NCBI GenBank assembly: GCA_029718625.1 | Contig: CM056391.1 | Coordinates: forward strand, 21,241,218 to 21,305,217 | Origin: Synaphobranchus kaupii | Lineage: Eukaryota > Chordata > Actinopteri > Anguilliformes > Synaphobranchidae | Direction of reading: 5' to 3' | DNA: 64,000 nt | Shown here: one piece after another, positions 1 through 11,200 of the stretch | How the letters are laid out: each line of letters starts with the position of its first letter | Numbering within the stretch: the first letter of the stretch is position 1 | The notes under the pieces: model-generated | Database searches by the model: none | The model's input: the letters and a program-made list of their open reading frames with translations, nothing else | Told to the model about the DNA's origin: nothing | Program-made: the position numbers and the translations under genes

Positions 1-280
1 ATATATGTGATAGTGTGACATAGACAAATCACTTTAAAGTAAAACACTTAAGCCGAAATATTTAACTGCTCCTTTTTCTAGAAAATAAATCATGCTGGCA
101 ATAGCCTATATCATCTAATATACTGTCATGCTGGGTCTTGCCATTGATCTGGCTAAGAAAACAAACATAAATTATCCATTTCCTTGGGCAAGCCTACAGC
201 AAACCATTTGAAACCACAGAATATGTAGAAGAAACCTTATTCCTAAAACCGCAGAATTTTATAATGTGCTTATATTGCAG

Positions 281-3200
281 AAAACCTGGATGCCATGATT
301 GCCCTTCAGACAAAGAACAAACTGGGAAAGACACTGACGCCGGACAGCAAGCCACCCACTGGTAAGAATGGAGCTACTACCTCAACCCCAACAATCCAAA
401 AACACAATGCACAAAAGAGGATGAGGCAATGCTTTGTAAACTCTGTTAATATATCATGTTTGTGAAGTGTCTCAGGCCGGAGTAGAGTTGTTAGTCATAG
501 CATCACTGTGTTCCCACTGTAGAGAAGGTGACTGATGACGAGGACAACACAAAGGAGGAGGCAGCCAAGATGCAGAGGGAGTACGAATCGCAGAAGGACT
601 CCACCAAGGATGACCAGATGGTCACTGAGCCTGGTCAGTGTCTTTTCCCTGAGATACAGTCTCAGTTTGCTGTTTCCTTTCACTTCCAGAAGATCAGATC
701 TTTGCCCAGATGCTTCTCATTTGTATGTTGTGGGCTTACTTGAAGAGTCCAAACGAAGAGGGGATTGCTAATTCTGACACAGCCGGAGGAAGTTTGCTCT
801 CCCACACTGCCACTGTGCTGTGAAACATATTCCATGCAATAGCCCCAAAGGGAGGAAATCAGCACTGAATCCATCGGCACACTCATCATTACAAATCTAG
901 GCCTAGGGCATTTCAATAACACTCCAAGGATAGCCAATGAAGAGGGCCACTACTCCATCGCTGACCTCAGCGCCCTCCATTAAAGAAAATAATCCATGCA
1001 TTTGTACCAGAAGAGAACAAACGGTGTGCGTGCTCTTGCATTTCCATAGGAAATAAAGGTAAAAACTAGCAGAGAATATCAATTTATATAATATATAAAA
1101 TATCACATAATCCAATAATAATTCATTTCAAGATGCATGAGTGTAAGCTCTAGGGACTGTAAAATGCTTAAGTATGTGCTATACATATACTATACACACT
1201 ATACATATATAAGGAAAAACATTTTTAACAAAAAACCAAAGTACTCAAAAAGATACACACGGCATACATTCTCAATAATGTGGAGATAGTAAATCATCAA
1301 TCACCCATTTTGAAGAATTTGATATTGTTTTACTTACCCCTGAAATGTATGAATAAATAAATAAAAGAATAAATAAATGTGGAAATATAAAAATAAATAA
1401 ATAATATTATTTGGAAATAAATAAATAAATCTGGGAATTAATATAGAAATGTAAATGTATGTGCAATTAATTTAAGTTATTAAATTAAAATTTATTTTCA
1501 AATATGTTTTTTAATATATTCATTTATTTATTTCCATATATATTTCCCAATTTATTTCCCTATTTACTTATTTATTTCCATATATATTTACCGATTTCCC
1601 AATGAGCACAATCTGTCAATCAACTTTCTTTGCTCCACCCACTTAGTTCGCCTCGTTCCCAACCTATGTGTTCAGAGCATAGACTGTAGAAAAATGGTTC
1701 AGAGCTGCAGACAGCGTTTCTCAATGTGAGCAAATACATTAATGGAAAAGTCAGTTTCTCACATATTGAGAGAAACGACAGATAGAGAAAGCTACCTAGC
1801 ACAATCTGTCAACTAGCTTTGGTCCACTCACTAATTTCACCTAGTTCCAAGTTCCAAGTCAACCAGGTTCCAACCCTCCATGTAGGCTATTCAGAGCTAT
1901 TGACAGCATTTCTTATGAGCAAGTGCAGAAGTGAATTTTTCAAATATTGAAAGAAACGGCGGGCGGATAGATTTCTATGAGCAATATAGCGATCTTGTAT
2001 CCGAGAAAGCTAGCTACATGACCATGTTCAATGTAGCCTACAATGTTCGCTGGCATCCGATGGCTGCAAATCTAAATCTAAAACAGATAGCTAGCTAGCT
2101 TTCTCTATCCGTCATTCTCTCAATATGTGAGGAATTGACTTCTTAATTAATGTATTTGCTCACATTGAGAAACGCTGTCTGCAGCTCTGAACCACTTTTC
2201 TACAGTCTATGCTCTGAACATGTAGGTTTGGTGGGAACGAGGCGAACTTAGTGGGTGGAGCAAAGCAAGTTGATTGACAGATTGTGCTCGTTGGGAAATA
2301 GAATAGTAGGGAAATAAATTGGGAAATGTATATGGAAATAAATTAATATATTAGAAAAAATAACTTCAATGAATTGCACATACATTTACATTTCTATATT
2401 CATTCCCAGATTTATTTATTTATTTCCAAATAATTTTATTTATCATTGTGGCACTCTCAGTGTTCCATAGTAGTTATGCTGTACTGGTCTCACCACTGTA
2501 GCTATCCTGAATTGGAGCAATGCTAACAATTAGTATCTTGCCATTGGATATAATTTCCCCCCTGGCTAACTTGCTTTAAAAAACCACCTAAATCCACTCA
2601 AATAAGGTTTAACAACAGTTTTACTAGTGTCTTTGTTGGAAACGGAAATGCACAGATCACAAGGACGATATTTTAGCTCAAATTACTGTATATGATTATG
2701 TTGTTTCAGCCTCTGTTTAGATTTATGAACATCCGGTAAGAGAGCCAGTAACTTTTAGGAGTATCACTCCACGCGAGAACAGTGCCCAGTGTCACATTGC
2801 GATATGAAAGTAGACTGGAAGATAGCTTGCTAACAAGTGGAGTAGCCACTTTCCAAAGCTGTGCTGCTAATGTTTCCCCTTGTTCAAGTAACTTAGCCAT
2901 GTGTTTCGTCAGCTATCTCATCTCTCATTTGTTTTTCAAATTTGTGTCACGTCAAAGACACAATTCCCTAAGTGTAAGTGTGCTTGAAAATATTAAACTT
3001 CATTAAGCATATTTAAATCCTTCTTTAATATATTCATAGTTTCAAACTGTATTGTGTGTGAAGGAAAAACCTTGTAAACATTAACACAATGTGTACCATA
3101 GTTTTTACCTAATAAGAAATACTGAAATATGTCAATAAAGTTTTTTATGTTCTATTAGTATCCCAGTAAACTGTCGAGTGGTGAAGCTGACTGCACCAGA

Positions 3201-5877
3201 GAACAATATGCCTGAAACAAATTTGCTTTTATTTCTTTATTTTTGGACACGTGTGTTGCAGCCATAGCCCTCTCGTGTGACAAGGATTAGAGAAAGGGAT
3301 GCTGTTACTGTAAATCTACCTCCAGTGAGTCTCTCATATTCTCTCACTTTCACAGCCCAATCTGGGAAGTCCGAGACCTACTTGGAGGCGATCAGAAAGA
3401 ATATCGAGTGGCTCAAAACACATAACAAGGATGACAAAAAGGGGGGTAAGCATTCAATGGCCCTGAGGATGATTATCGCAAACACTGTGTGACGTGCGTA
3501 ACAGTCCAGACAGAATCAACAATGTGATTACTGCAACAGCCATTGCATCCTAGCAGACCCCCTTCCCTCCATTCCATCAGCTGGCTAGACTACATCTTTT
3601 CAACTCTTACTATCATCCATTCTCGTCTTCACAAAGTCAGCATTGAATGGGTGCCGGTCACTTCTGAACTGCTCTACTGTCCCACTCTGATGGGAATTAA
3701 ATGCCTTGCTTCCCAACTCAGCGATATCCAGTATAGAGCCATAGACAGCAATGCGTATATAGCCACCCAGTGAGGAAGAGCTAAATTAAAGAACCCTTTG
3801 TTGGCCTGAAATTTGCAATGTAAATAAGCAAAGTCCATTTACCCAGAAAGCTTCATGAATATTTATGCATTGGGATGAGCTTGCCCTAATTACTGAGATG
3901 CGAGCCTCCCGCTGTCTTTGAAACAGAAGCTTATTCACTCATTACACCGTACCTGCAATTTGTGCTAATCTTACCTATGCATTTCAGCATTCAACATTGT
4001 CCCCGCTCTTGTATGGGAAAGCCTTGATTACTTATGACAGACAATACAGCAAACGCTGTAATTAATGGCTCATTCAGTAATAACCTACAACAACATTACA
4101 TTTAATTAATTTAGTGGTACCGACGTGAAATTGGTGTGCTCTTTTAATGAGTGGGAAGCTTCTTGTTTTCAGCACATTGGGTGGAGTACAGAGCCAAAAA
4201 CAAGGAATTTGACGTTGAATTGCAGACTGTCAGCTTTAATTTGTGGGTATTTATATCCATATTGGGAGGTCCGTGTAGGATTTACAGCCCTTTTCATACA
4301 TAGTCCTCCCATTTTAGGGGACGTTTTTTAATTCTACCGTAGCCAAATTCAGGAAAGCCGCATCTAAATGCTATAGACCTAAATAAAGTGCACGGTAAAG
4401 ATGATTCCTGCACTTTATTAGGCTTTACGTGCTAACTTAAAACATATGAGGTTCCAAGATACAGAAGAAAAAAAAAAAGAAAAAACACACACACCTGAAT
4501 ATTGTTACAGTAACATGTTCCGCTGCCTGCAAAGTGGAAAGATAAGGTGGTAAATCATGGGTCTCCTACTATACGCTCGCTTTCATTTTGAAAGTCTGGT
4601 CTCTAATTTGCTTCCTATCGATCCATTCTTGGGACCAGAGGCACATTTTCCTGCAGATCTGGGTGTCTGGGAAAAGATAGCCATTCTCTTATTGATTAAA
4701 ACAGGAAACTGGGAGGAATGCCAGAAATGTTAGCTGTGCTTCTCCTGACATATGAAACCAATATGGTGAAAAGCATTTTTCTGTATGCAAATGAATGCTG
4801 TGACATCGTTGTGTTAGTCTAGGTTCGTTGAACAGTTTTTTTATCGTAAAATCTTTCTATGTAACCAATTTCCTATTTACTAACAAAAGAAACTGGGCTC
4901 CAGTGGGGAAAAGGGACAGATCAGACTGTTTATTGAATCTGCCCATTTCTTCTATAGGTTGTGAGTATCCAGTTAGCCATCGATGTCTTTCTAATCAGTA
5001 AGACTTAATGGATTAACAAAAAAATATACATTTTGTAACCTGCTCGAGTCCGCTGTGAGACACAGACTGTGGATTCTGAGAGTGTGGTAACATATAGTAT
5101 GTATGTATTTGTATGACATTTTTTTATTTTTGAGTACAGTTGTGTTTGAGATTTCACAACTTTTTAATGATGTTTAGCAGTTTTTAATTCCCTATTCCAT
5201 TAAATTGAGCAATTCTCAAATCTATGATGTTGTGCAAATGTGGATATAAGGTTATGCTTGATTAAAGCTGCAGTAGGCAAGTTTGCAAATACTGTATACA
5301 AGGCAAAGACTTCCCCCCTTTTGCTCTCCTCCCTCCTATCTCTCTCCTAAGCCCCTCCCACCAAATGATGGTCTGGTGCACACGTGAGACAGGGAGGGGT
5401 TTATTCTACAGGGAAGATATGTTGCTTGTAGATAGTTGCCCTGATTGGTTGGTTTTTAGAAGACCGGTTTGAGATTTTATGACAGCCTAATACAGAGCCC
5501 AGGACACTCACAGAAACCGTGTGAGGTTTTTTTTTCCCCAGAACACTTGATTTATTGATAGCAGCTGGAATATAATGAGTAAATTTAATAATTTCACCAA
5601 AAAATTATTTTTGATGTACTACTGCACCTTTAAATGCTCACTCAGGGTTGAGAACAAAGTGTTTAATGGTTTGACTGAATCTGGAGAGAGGAGTATGCAG
5701 AAACTGATTACATGCTTACAGTATACTGACGATGACCTTTCTTTATTTATCCATCCAGATTATGACATTTCCAAACTGAGGGACTTCATGGACCAGCAGG
5801 TGGACTCTTACATTGAAAAGGGCATTCTGGAGAAAGATGAAGGCGAGATCATAAAGAGGATCTATGGCAGCCTGTAG
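281..5877 (+). CDS. scg3: Secretogranin III, last four coding exons (5'-partial)
   Basis: Coding exons read at 281-361, 523-633, 3356-3445 and 5759-5877. All sit between AG acceptors and GT donors and all junctions are phase 1, giving 133 residues of continuous C-terminus and a TAG stop. Recognised from the vertebrate SCG3 C-terminal pattern: a segment with NKLGK, then TKEEAAKM and DSTKDD, then YLEAIRKNIEWLK, and the terminal block ending IKRIY-SL. SCG3 is an acidic granin of neuroendocrine dense-core vesicles that binds chromogranin A and cholesterol-rich membrane and helps sort granule cargo. Signal peptide and N-terminal half lie outside the window to the left. The third exon of the set ends in a G run just before its gtaag donor (3441-3447). 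The gene converges on lysmd2. Family assignment is from remembered family sequence; exon borders are inferred from splice signals and frame. Confidence 0.93.
634..3355. other. scg3 intron
   Basis: Intron between the second and third visible scg3 exons. Apart from the fold-back element listed separately and AT-rich simple sequence at 1190-1440, I recognise nothing coding in it. The short reading frames around 2706-3006 show no family motif. Confidence 0.7.
1394..2444. mobile_element. Fold-back (long inverted repeat) element with three internal repeat copies
   Basis: The left arm (about 1394-1800) and right arm (about 2088-2444) are near-perfect reverse complements. Both begin with an AT-rich run reading TTTGGAAATAAATAAATAAA on one strand, then share the blocks ATAGAAATGTAAATGTATGT, GAGCACAATCTGTCAATCAA, and TTCAGAGCATAGACTGTAGA. 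Between the arms, about 1801-1960, is a more diverged direct copy of the left-arm core (CACAATCTGTCAACTAGCTT, then TTCAGAGCTATTGACAGCAT). No coding sequence is seen. This is a non-autonomous fold-back or MITE-type insertion; I cannot name the family. Confidence 0.75.
5262..5633. mobile_element. MITE with TTAA-type ends
   Basis: Inverted termini TTAAAGCTGCAGTAG (left) and, on the opposite strand, TTAAAGGTGCAGTAG (right) bound a 372-bp non-coding segment. TTAA at both ends is the target duplication expected of piggyBac-like elements, although the family is not proven. It ends about 125 bases upstream of the last scg3 exon. Confidence 0.65.
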
Positions 5878-5901
5878 ACTGTGCTAACCCAAAAACAGCG
5901 A

Positions 5902-5911
5902 AATAAATAAA
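5902..5911 (+). terminator. Overlapping AATAAA poly(A) signals of scg3
   Basis: Two overlapping AATAAA hexamers (5902-5907 and 5906-5911) lie only about 25 bases after the scg3 stop codon. Using them would give an unusually short 3' UTR. Later weak candidates exist downstream, so a longer 3' UTR isoform cannot be excluded. Confidence 0.5.
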
Positions 5912-7629
5912 ATTCCTCTCGCATTCCCAATGGGTGCGCCAAACACAGGCACGCTGTTGGCTAAAATCCAGAGAAGTCTGCAATACTTTTATAGGTCACC
6001 CTCTAAAAAGCAATGCCCTGTAAATGGCAGCAATAGGTGAATGACTCTAGATTAGATCAGAAACATGTTGTAGTATTATGCTACTCACATACATACAAGG
6101 AACCATTGGTTTTGCAGTGTAGCTCTGGAAAAGTAAACAACAGCATCATAATGACCTTAAAGTGAAAAAATGACCTTAACTCAGAAGAATCGCAAATTGC
6201 TTGATTAGAGAATAGATGACAGACTTTAGCTTTTTCATCTCTTACTGTGCAATAGACTTTTACTTAAAAAGCATATTTAAATGTAATCATTATAAAATAA
6301 CCTGTTCTAGTGCATCATTACATCAATTGTTTTCTGTGTAAGTGCAAGACCTGATGTACTAAAGCTTTTGATTCTGCCAAAAAAAAAAAACCATTGTCAG
6401 TCAACGTTACTTTTTCCTTTCCATTTGACCAGGGATGTACAATTTCTTTCTTCTCACTCAGTCTACGATTGTTTTGTTTTTTGTTGTTGTACTGATTACC
6501 TGAAGTCACTTTTTGGATTAGAAATAACCTCATCTAGGGTATACAGTATAAATTACACTGTAATGGTAATGCTGAAACCACCAGTCTAGCCCACCAGGAC
6601 TGTAATTTTCCCATCCGTACATTTGATTTACACACTCAATGAGAAGATGAACTGTCTGGCTCCTTTCTTACTTTGTGCTTCTGTCTTTTCTTTTTCCCTC
6701 TGTCTGCATGTGTTACACATTTTAAACTGTGCACCTGGATGTCAGGAGTACATGACTCAAAATGAAGTATTTTTAAATGTAAATGTAAACTTTTTCAGAA
6801 TGTAAAAGCAATTAAAAGCATTGCCTTTCTTTAACACCAACTCTGATTTCATTTAGGTCCTATTTTACCCTACACATCCAGATTTCGCAATTGGTACAAA
6901 ATTGCTAAACACCTCGATGCTTCAAAACCAGTAGAAAGACTCTTCTGGAGGTCACAGTGTACCATGATCTTGAAAGAGACAAAACATAACCAAAATTGTA
7001 TATAGTGTATACAATATAGTGTAGAGATCTACAAAACATAATGAACACAATCATCACATACCTTTTCTAAATAATAGCGTCGTTATGTAATGATCAAAAA
7101 ACATCATGACAAGATTATGTTTGAAGGCTTCTGCTTTCAATCCCAACAAATTAATCAGTATCACCAATGAGAATCTAAATCTGTGTATCCGTAAAGAAAT
7201 TATCAGCATAAAATACTCCTGTGTAGCCTGCTAATGACACTTTTCCTAAATGGACAATGGAGTCAATGCAATACTTTTCAGAGTACATAATTACCAATCA
7301 CAGTGATGCCTGTAGAGTACCGACATCAGACCCTCTAGTCAGTTAAAGGCATGGTGACACCAATTAGAGGCAGTGCAGGCTCTCATCCCTGTAGAGAGTA
7401 GGTGGGAAAGGGCAGTTGTTTTTTTCCCATGCATAAATGAAGTAGTGTGTAAATGAGCAAACTGAAGTGAAAAAATTACTCGGCAGACTGCTCCAGTCAT
7501 ACTGAACGTGGCCAAAGACTGTAACAGAAACTGCACAACTACGCTGTCAGAACGTAACGCTGACAAACGTGATCCAAAACGTGGGTCAGCATTAAAATCT
7601 GATTCAGAGGAGTTGGGATTCATAGTTAC
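5912..7629. other. Convergent intergenic region between scg3 and lysmd2
   Basis: AT-rich sequence between the 3' ends of two convergent genes. No open frame here carries a recognisable domain and no structured RNA is evident. Part of it may be 3' UTR of either gene. Confidence 0.6.
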
Positions 7630-7635
7630 TTTATT
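7630..7635 (-). terminator. Candidate poly(A) signal of lysmd2
   Basis: AATAAA on the - strand (TTTATT on +) about 655 bases past the lysmd2 stop. It is the only clear hexamer I noticed in a plausible range. Assignment is by position alone. Confidence 0.3.
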
Positions 7636-8289
7636 TTCCCTCAAAATCGATGGACAGAAAAGCACAATAAAACAATCAAAGCCATTGCTTAAATTGCATT
7701 CACCACAAACTGTACACATCACACCCACCCAAAACAACACATTCACACTTCGAAATATAATTATCCCTTTCTTAAAACAGCTTGTTATTTGCAAACAAAA
7801 CAAGATGGAGTCCTTATCGCAACATCTCAAAATGAATATTACTCTCGAGATAACATCTCAAAATATATGCATTACTGCTACACTGTTTGAGTAAGGACTT
7901 TAAGTAGTATGTGCGTCCACAGACATTGTATTGTGCATATTTCTTTTGCGGCATGGAGTGCAGTACTTTCCAAAGAAATATCAAAAATTCAGACATCATT
8001 GGTACAGCAGTATGAGAAACAGGCAATATGGATGTAAAGCTATGATTATCCACTGCTCCAAACATTTTCTCCCAAAAAATAAAAGGACATAAGTGAGAAT
8101 AATAAAAACAACAGTAAAAAGGCAAACACCTCAGTACGAAAGCACAGACAAAGTCCCATTTTATGGTTTGGTAAAGCATTAAAAAGGATCTAAAAGTGTC
8201 TAAAATGAAAAAGAAACAATGGTGTCAGACACCGTATAACAGTCACTCCTCCAAAAAATGCCTCAATGAAATCAAAGTCTGCTTCTCCA

Positions 8290-11200
8290 TCATATTTCCT
8301 GGTACGATGACTTTGTGTCTGAGGCATCATCTTCAACATCCCTGGAAAAACACACACACACACACAATTAAAAGATTACAATACAAACTAAATTTAACCA
8401 ACTCACTTGTAATAATGTGTAAAACATTCCAATCTAACACTCAGCTTCATTAATGTACGTCATTGATGTGGATTGGAAATGACATCCTTGACATGGAAAA
8501 CGGGATGGTGTGATAAACAACCCCTGTTAGTGATTGATTCATCTGTAAAGCAGTTTGGCTGTACAGTTACTGGTTTAAGCACCATGTTTACAGAGTTCAG
8601 CCAGACCCTACCTGGTCTGGCCCTACCAACACTGCCAAGACTGACTGACCCTGTCCGTTTTGGACCGTAGCCCATATAAGCTATGCAGTACATGTCAAGT
8701 CAAGTACAGCAGCACAAGCAGACAAGGCTTCACACAGAGCTAGGTAGTCTAGCTGGGCAGAAAGGACTGGATCCATCATCAAATGTTCTTGTGGTCTTAA
8801 CTACCCACGACTTCCTACAATGGTCTGATGGATGAGGATTTCTCTGCATTTGGTGAGCTGACTGTCCTCCAACTGAGCCCCATCCATCTTGCCGTTGTGT
8901 GCAGCTGACAGATGAGCTGCACCTCAGAAAGGCACATGGCAGAGCACCTGGCACATGTCCAGCGGCTGATGTGTGTTTGCTGAGCAGGGCTTCTGGCCAA
9001 GTGCTGCACACTTTACTGCTAGCACAGTGAGCAAAACAAACATTTGCATTATCGCTCAGATTTGCTTTACAACAGGACTGTAAATCCCTAAACCCAAACG
9101 GACCAAATTCAATTTCTTACATGGATTTTCATGCGGCCCAGATCTGAATTTTGCAACTCGGGGAGAAAACTCTTTTCAGGTCCCCACTCTCTTGTCCCAA
9201 CCCTCTTCTGTGGTTTATAAATAGCATGGTGATGATGACACAGAGAGTGGAACATCCTCCCGAATGGCCTATAAGTCTCCACCCACTATGACCAATACCA
9301 GCCAAGCAGCACATTAGTGCTCCTTTCCATTCATCATTTATTAACCAGAACCTGATCAGGCTGGTATAGAAACCGATAGAGCAGTCTGGCTATCCTCTGA
9401 AAATAAACACTGAAAACAGAGGACACAATTGTATCATACTGTATACGTGTTCAATTTTAAGGAGGAAGGTTGAATGTGAGCACCACCACTTCCTCTTATT
9501 TTTTTTAATTATCAATGAGGTATGAATTTCTATATAGTACCGGCTTTTCATTTTGCATAAGTGGCAGGTGATATAAATCAATTGAAGTACACACAATCAC
9601 ATGCTATATACTTTAGCATCCTAGGTTCAGACCAATAAAGACATATGTTGTCGTTCATGAACTTTCTTAAAGAGTAAGTACACCCACTGTCTCAGCCTGT
9701 CTCCGCCTACTACACAATTTTTAAATATACTTTGTGGGGTGAGCGAGGGTGAGGGGTGGGGGCGGAGGAGCTGTGTCCATCGTCATTTGCATAAATGAAC
9801 GTACATTGTACAAATGATTTTGTATAACTCAAATCAAACTGTCAAACTTGACATTGCACATCACACATGAATCAAGATTCAGCAACTGCATTGCCTATTT
9901 CTCACCTCAAATATTTTAAGAAACATATTTTAATGGACTATTTAGGTGGAATAAGAGTTTATGAACAGGACGCCACGTTGTTCCGGTTTAAAAACGTGGA
10001 GCCGAAACGAATGTAACGTAGTGGGTCTAACCAATCAGGTGCCATCTGTTTCCATTGTGGGCGACAACAATTATCCATATGACGTGGAGGTACCTCCAAA
10101 GAGGTATTCTGACATCACGATTGGGGCGAGGGCAGTGTGGGGAGCAGAAAGGAAATTTCAACTGTTAGGGGCAGCACAAAGACGCTTTTCTACCAGTTTC
10201 TTATGATATACAATATTATTTCAGAATTGTTGAAATAACGGAATGCATGAATGCGTTTCATTATAAGGTAGGCATACAAACAGCGAAAAAAAAGTAATCT
10301 AGGGTGTACTTACTTTTAATACAGGAAATGCCTCTTAACATAAAGATTTGCACAGCATCTTTTTAATGTGATTAGACATGTGATTACTCCATCAAAAATG
10401 TTAATCTCTTTGAAATAAATAATCAAAAAAGAATGCCACTGCTTGCAAAAATGAACTCTTCAGAGACAGTATGCGCAGTTACAGCCATATATCTTGTTTT
10501 CGTTAGAAACGTACTACCAAACTAAAGAGGCGCAGCTAAGCGTGTTAAATCTTGTATATCAACTCCATGCCTTTGGCAATATTGTTTAATTACTTTCATG
10601 CCAATAAAGCTCTTTGAAATGAACTGAATTGAACTGAATTACACAAGAAGGTCGGGAGCAATGCTCTTTTATGCAACAGTAATCAAGTGATATATAGGAT
10701 TGAATGCTGCTGTAGCTGAAAGAGTTGGGAGGCAAAAAAATGATAAATCACCTTGGTTGTCTGATAGGAACACTAACTCGTAGAACATGGTGTAATCACC
10801 TTTACGCGATACATTTTGAAATTGCACCTTACCTGGTCAATTCAGATCCTGTGCAACCATATTTTTTCCTCCATTAGAAACCATGCATCAGCAGTGTAGA
10901 TAATTCAACAATTGTGTTTCCTACCTTAATTTGGAATTATGTCATCATCATATTTAACATAACATGGGATAAATCAATAGTTACACGCAATGTCATATAC
11001 CATAGAAGAAACACATTCATTTAGAGTTTTGCTGAATGTTTGCCTCTCTCTCTCTCTCTCACTCTGGTCTACGCACACAAGAGCAGCACTACGGTTGAAG
11101 AATGTATTCTTACCTATAGATTAGGTAGCCTAGAAACCAAAAATCCTCATCCTAATTTAAACGTTTTTTTATTTTATTTTTTTTATTTAGACGCTTCTAC

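Noticed and set aside
7339..7894. Long overlapping open frames on both strands (163 and 128 codons)
   Set aside because: They lie in the expected 3' UTR of lysmd2, overlap each other on opposite strands, and show no domain or family motif.
9961..10206. 81-codon frame
   Set aside because: Wholly inside a MITE, no transposase or other motif.
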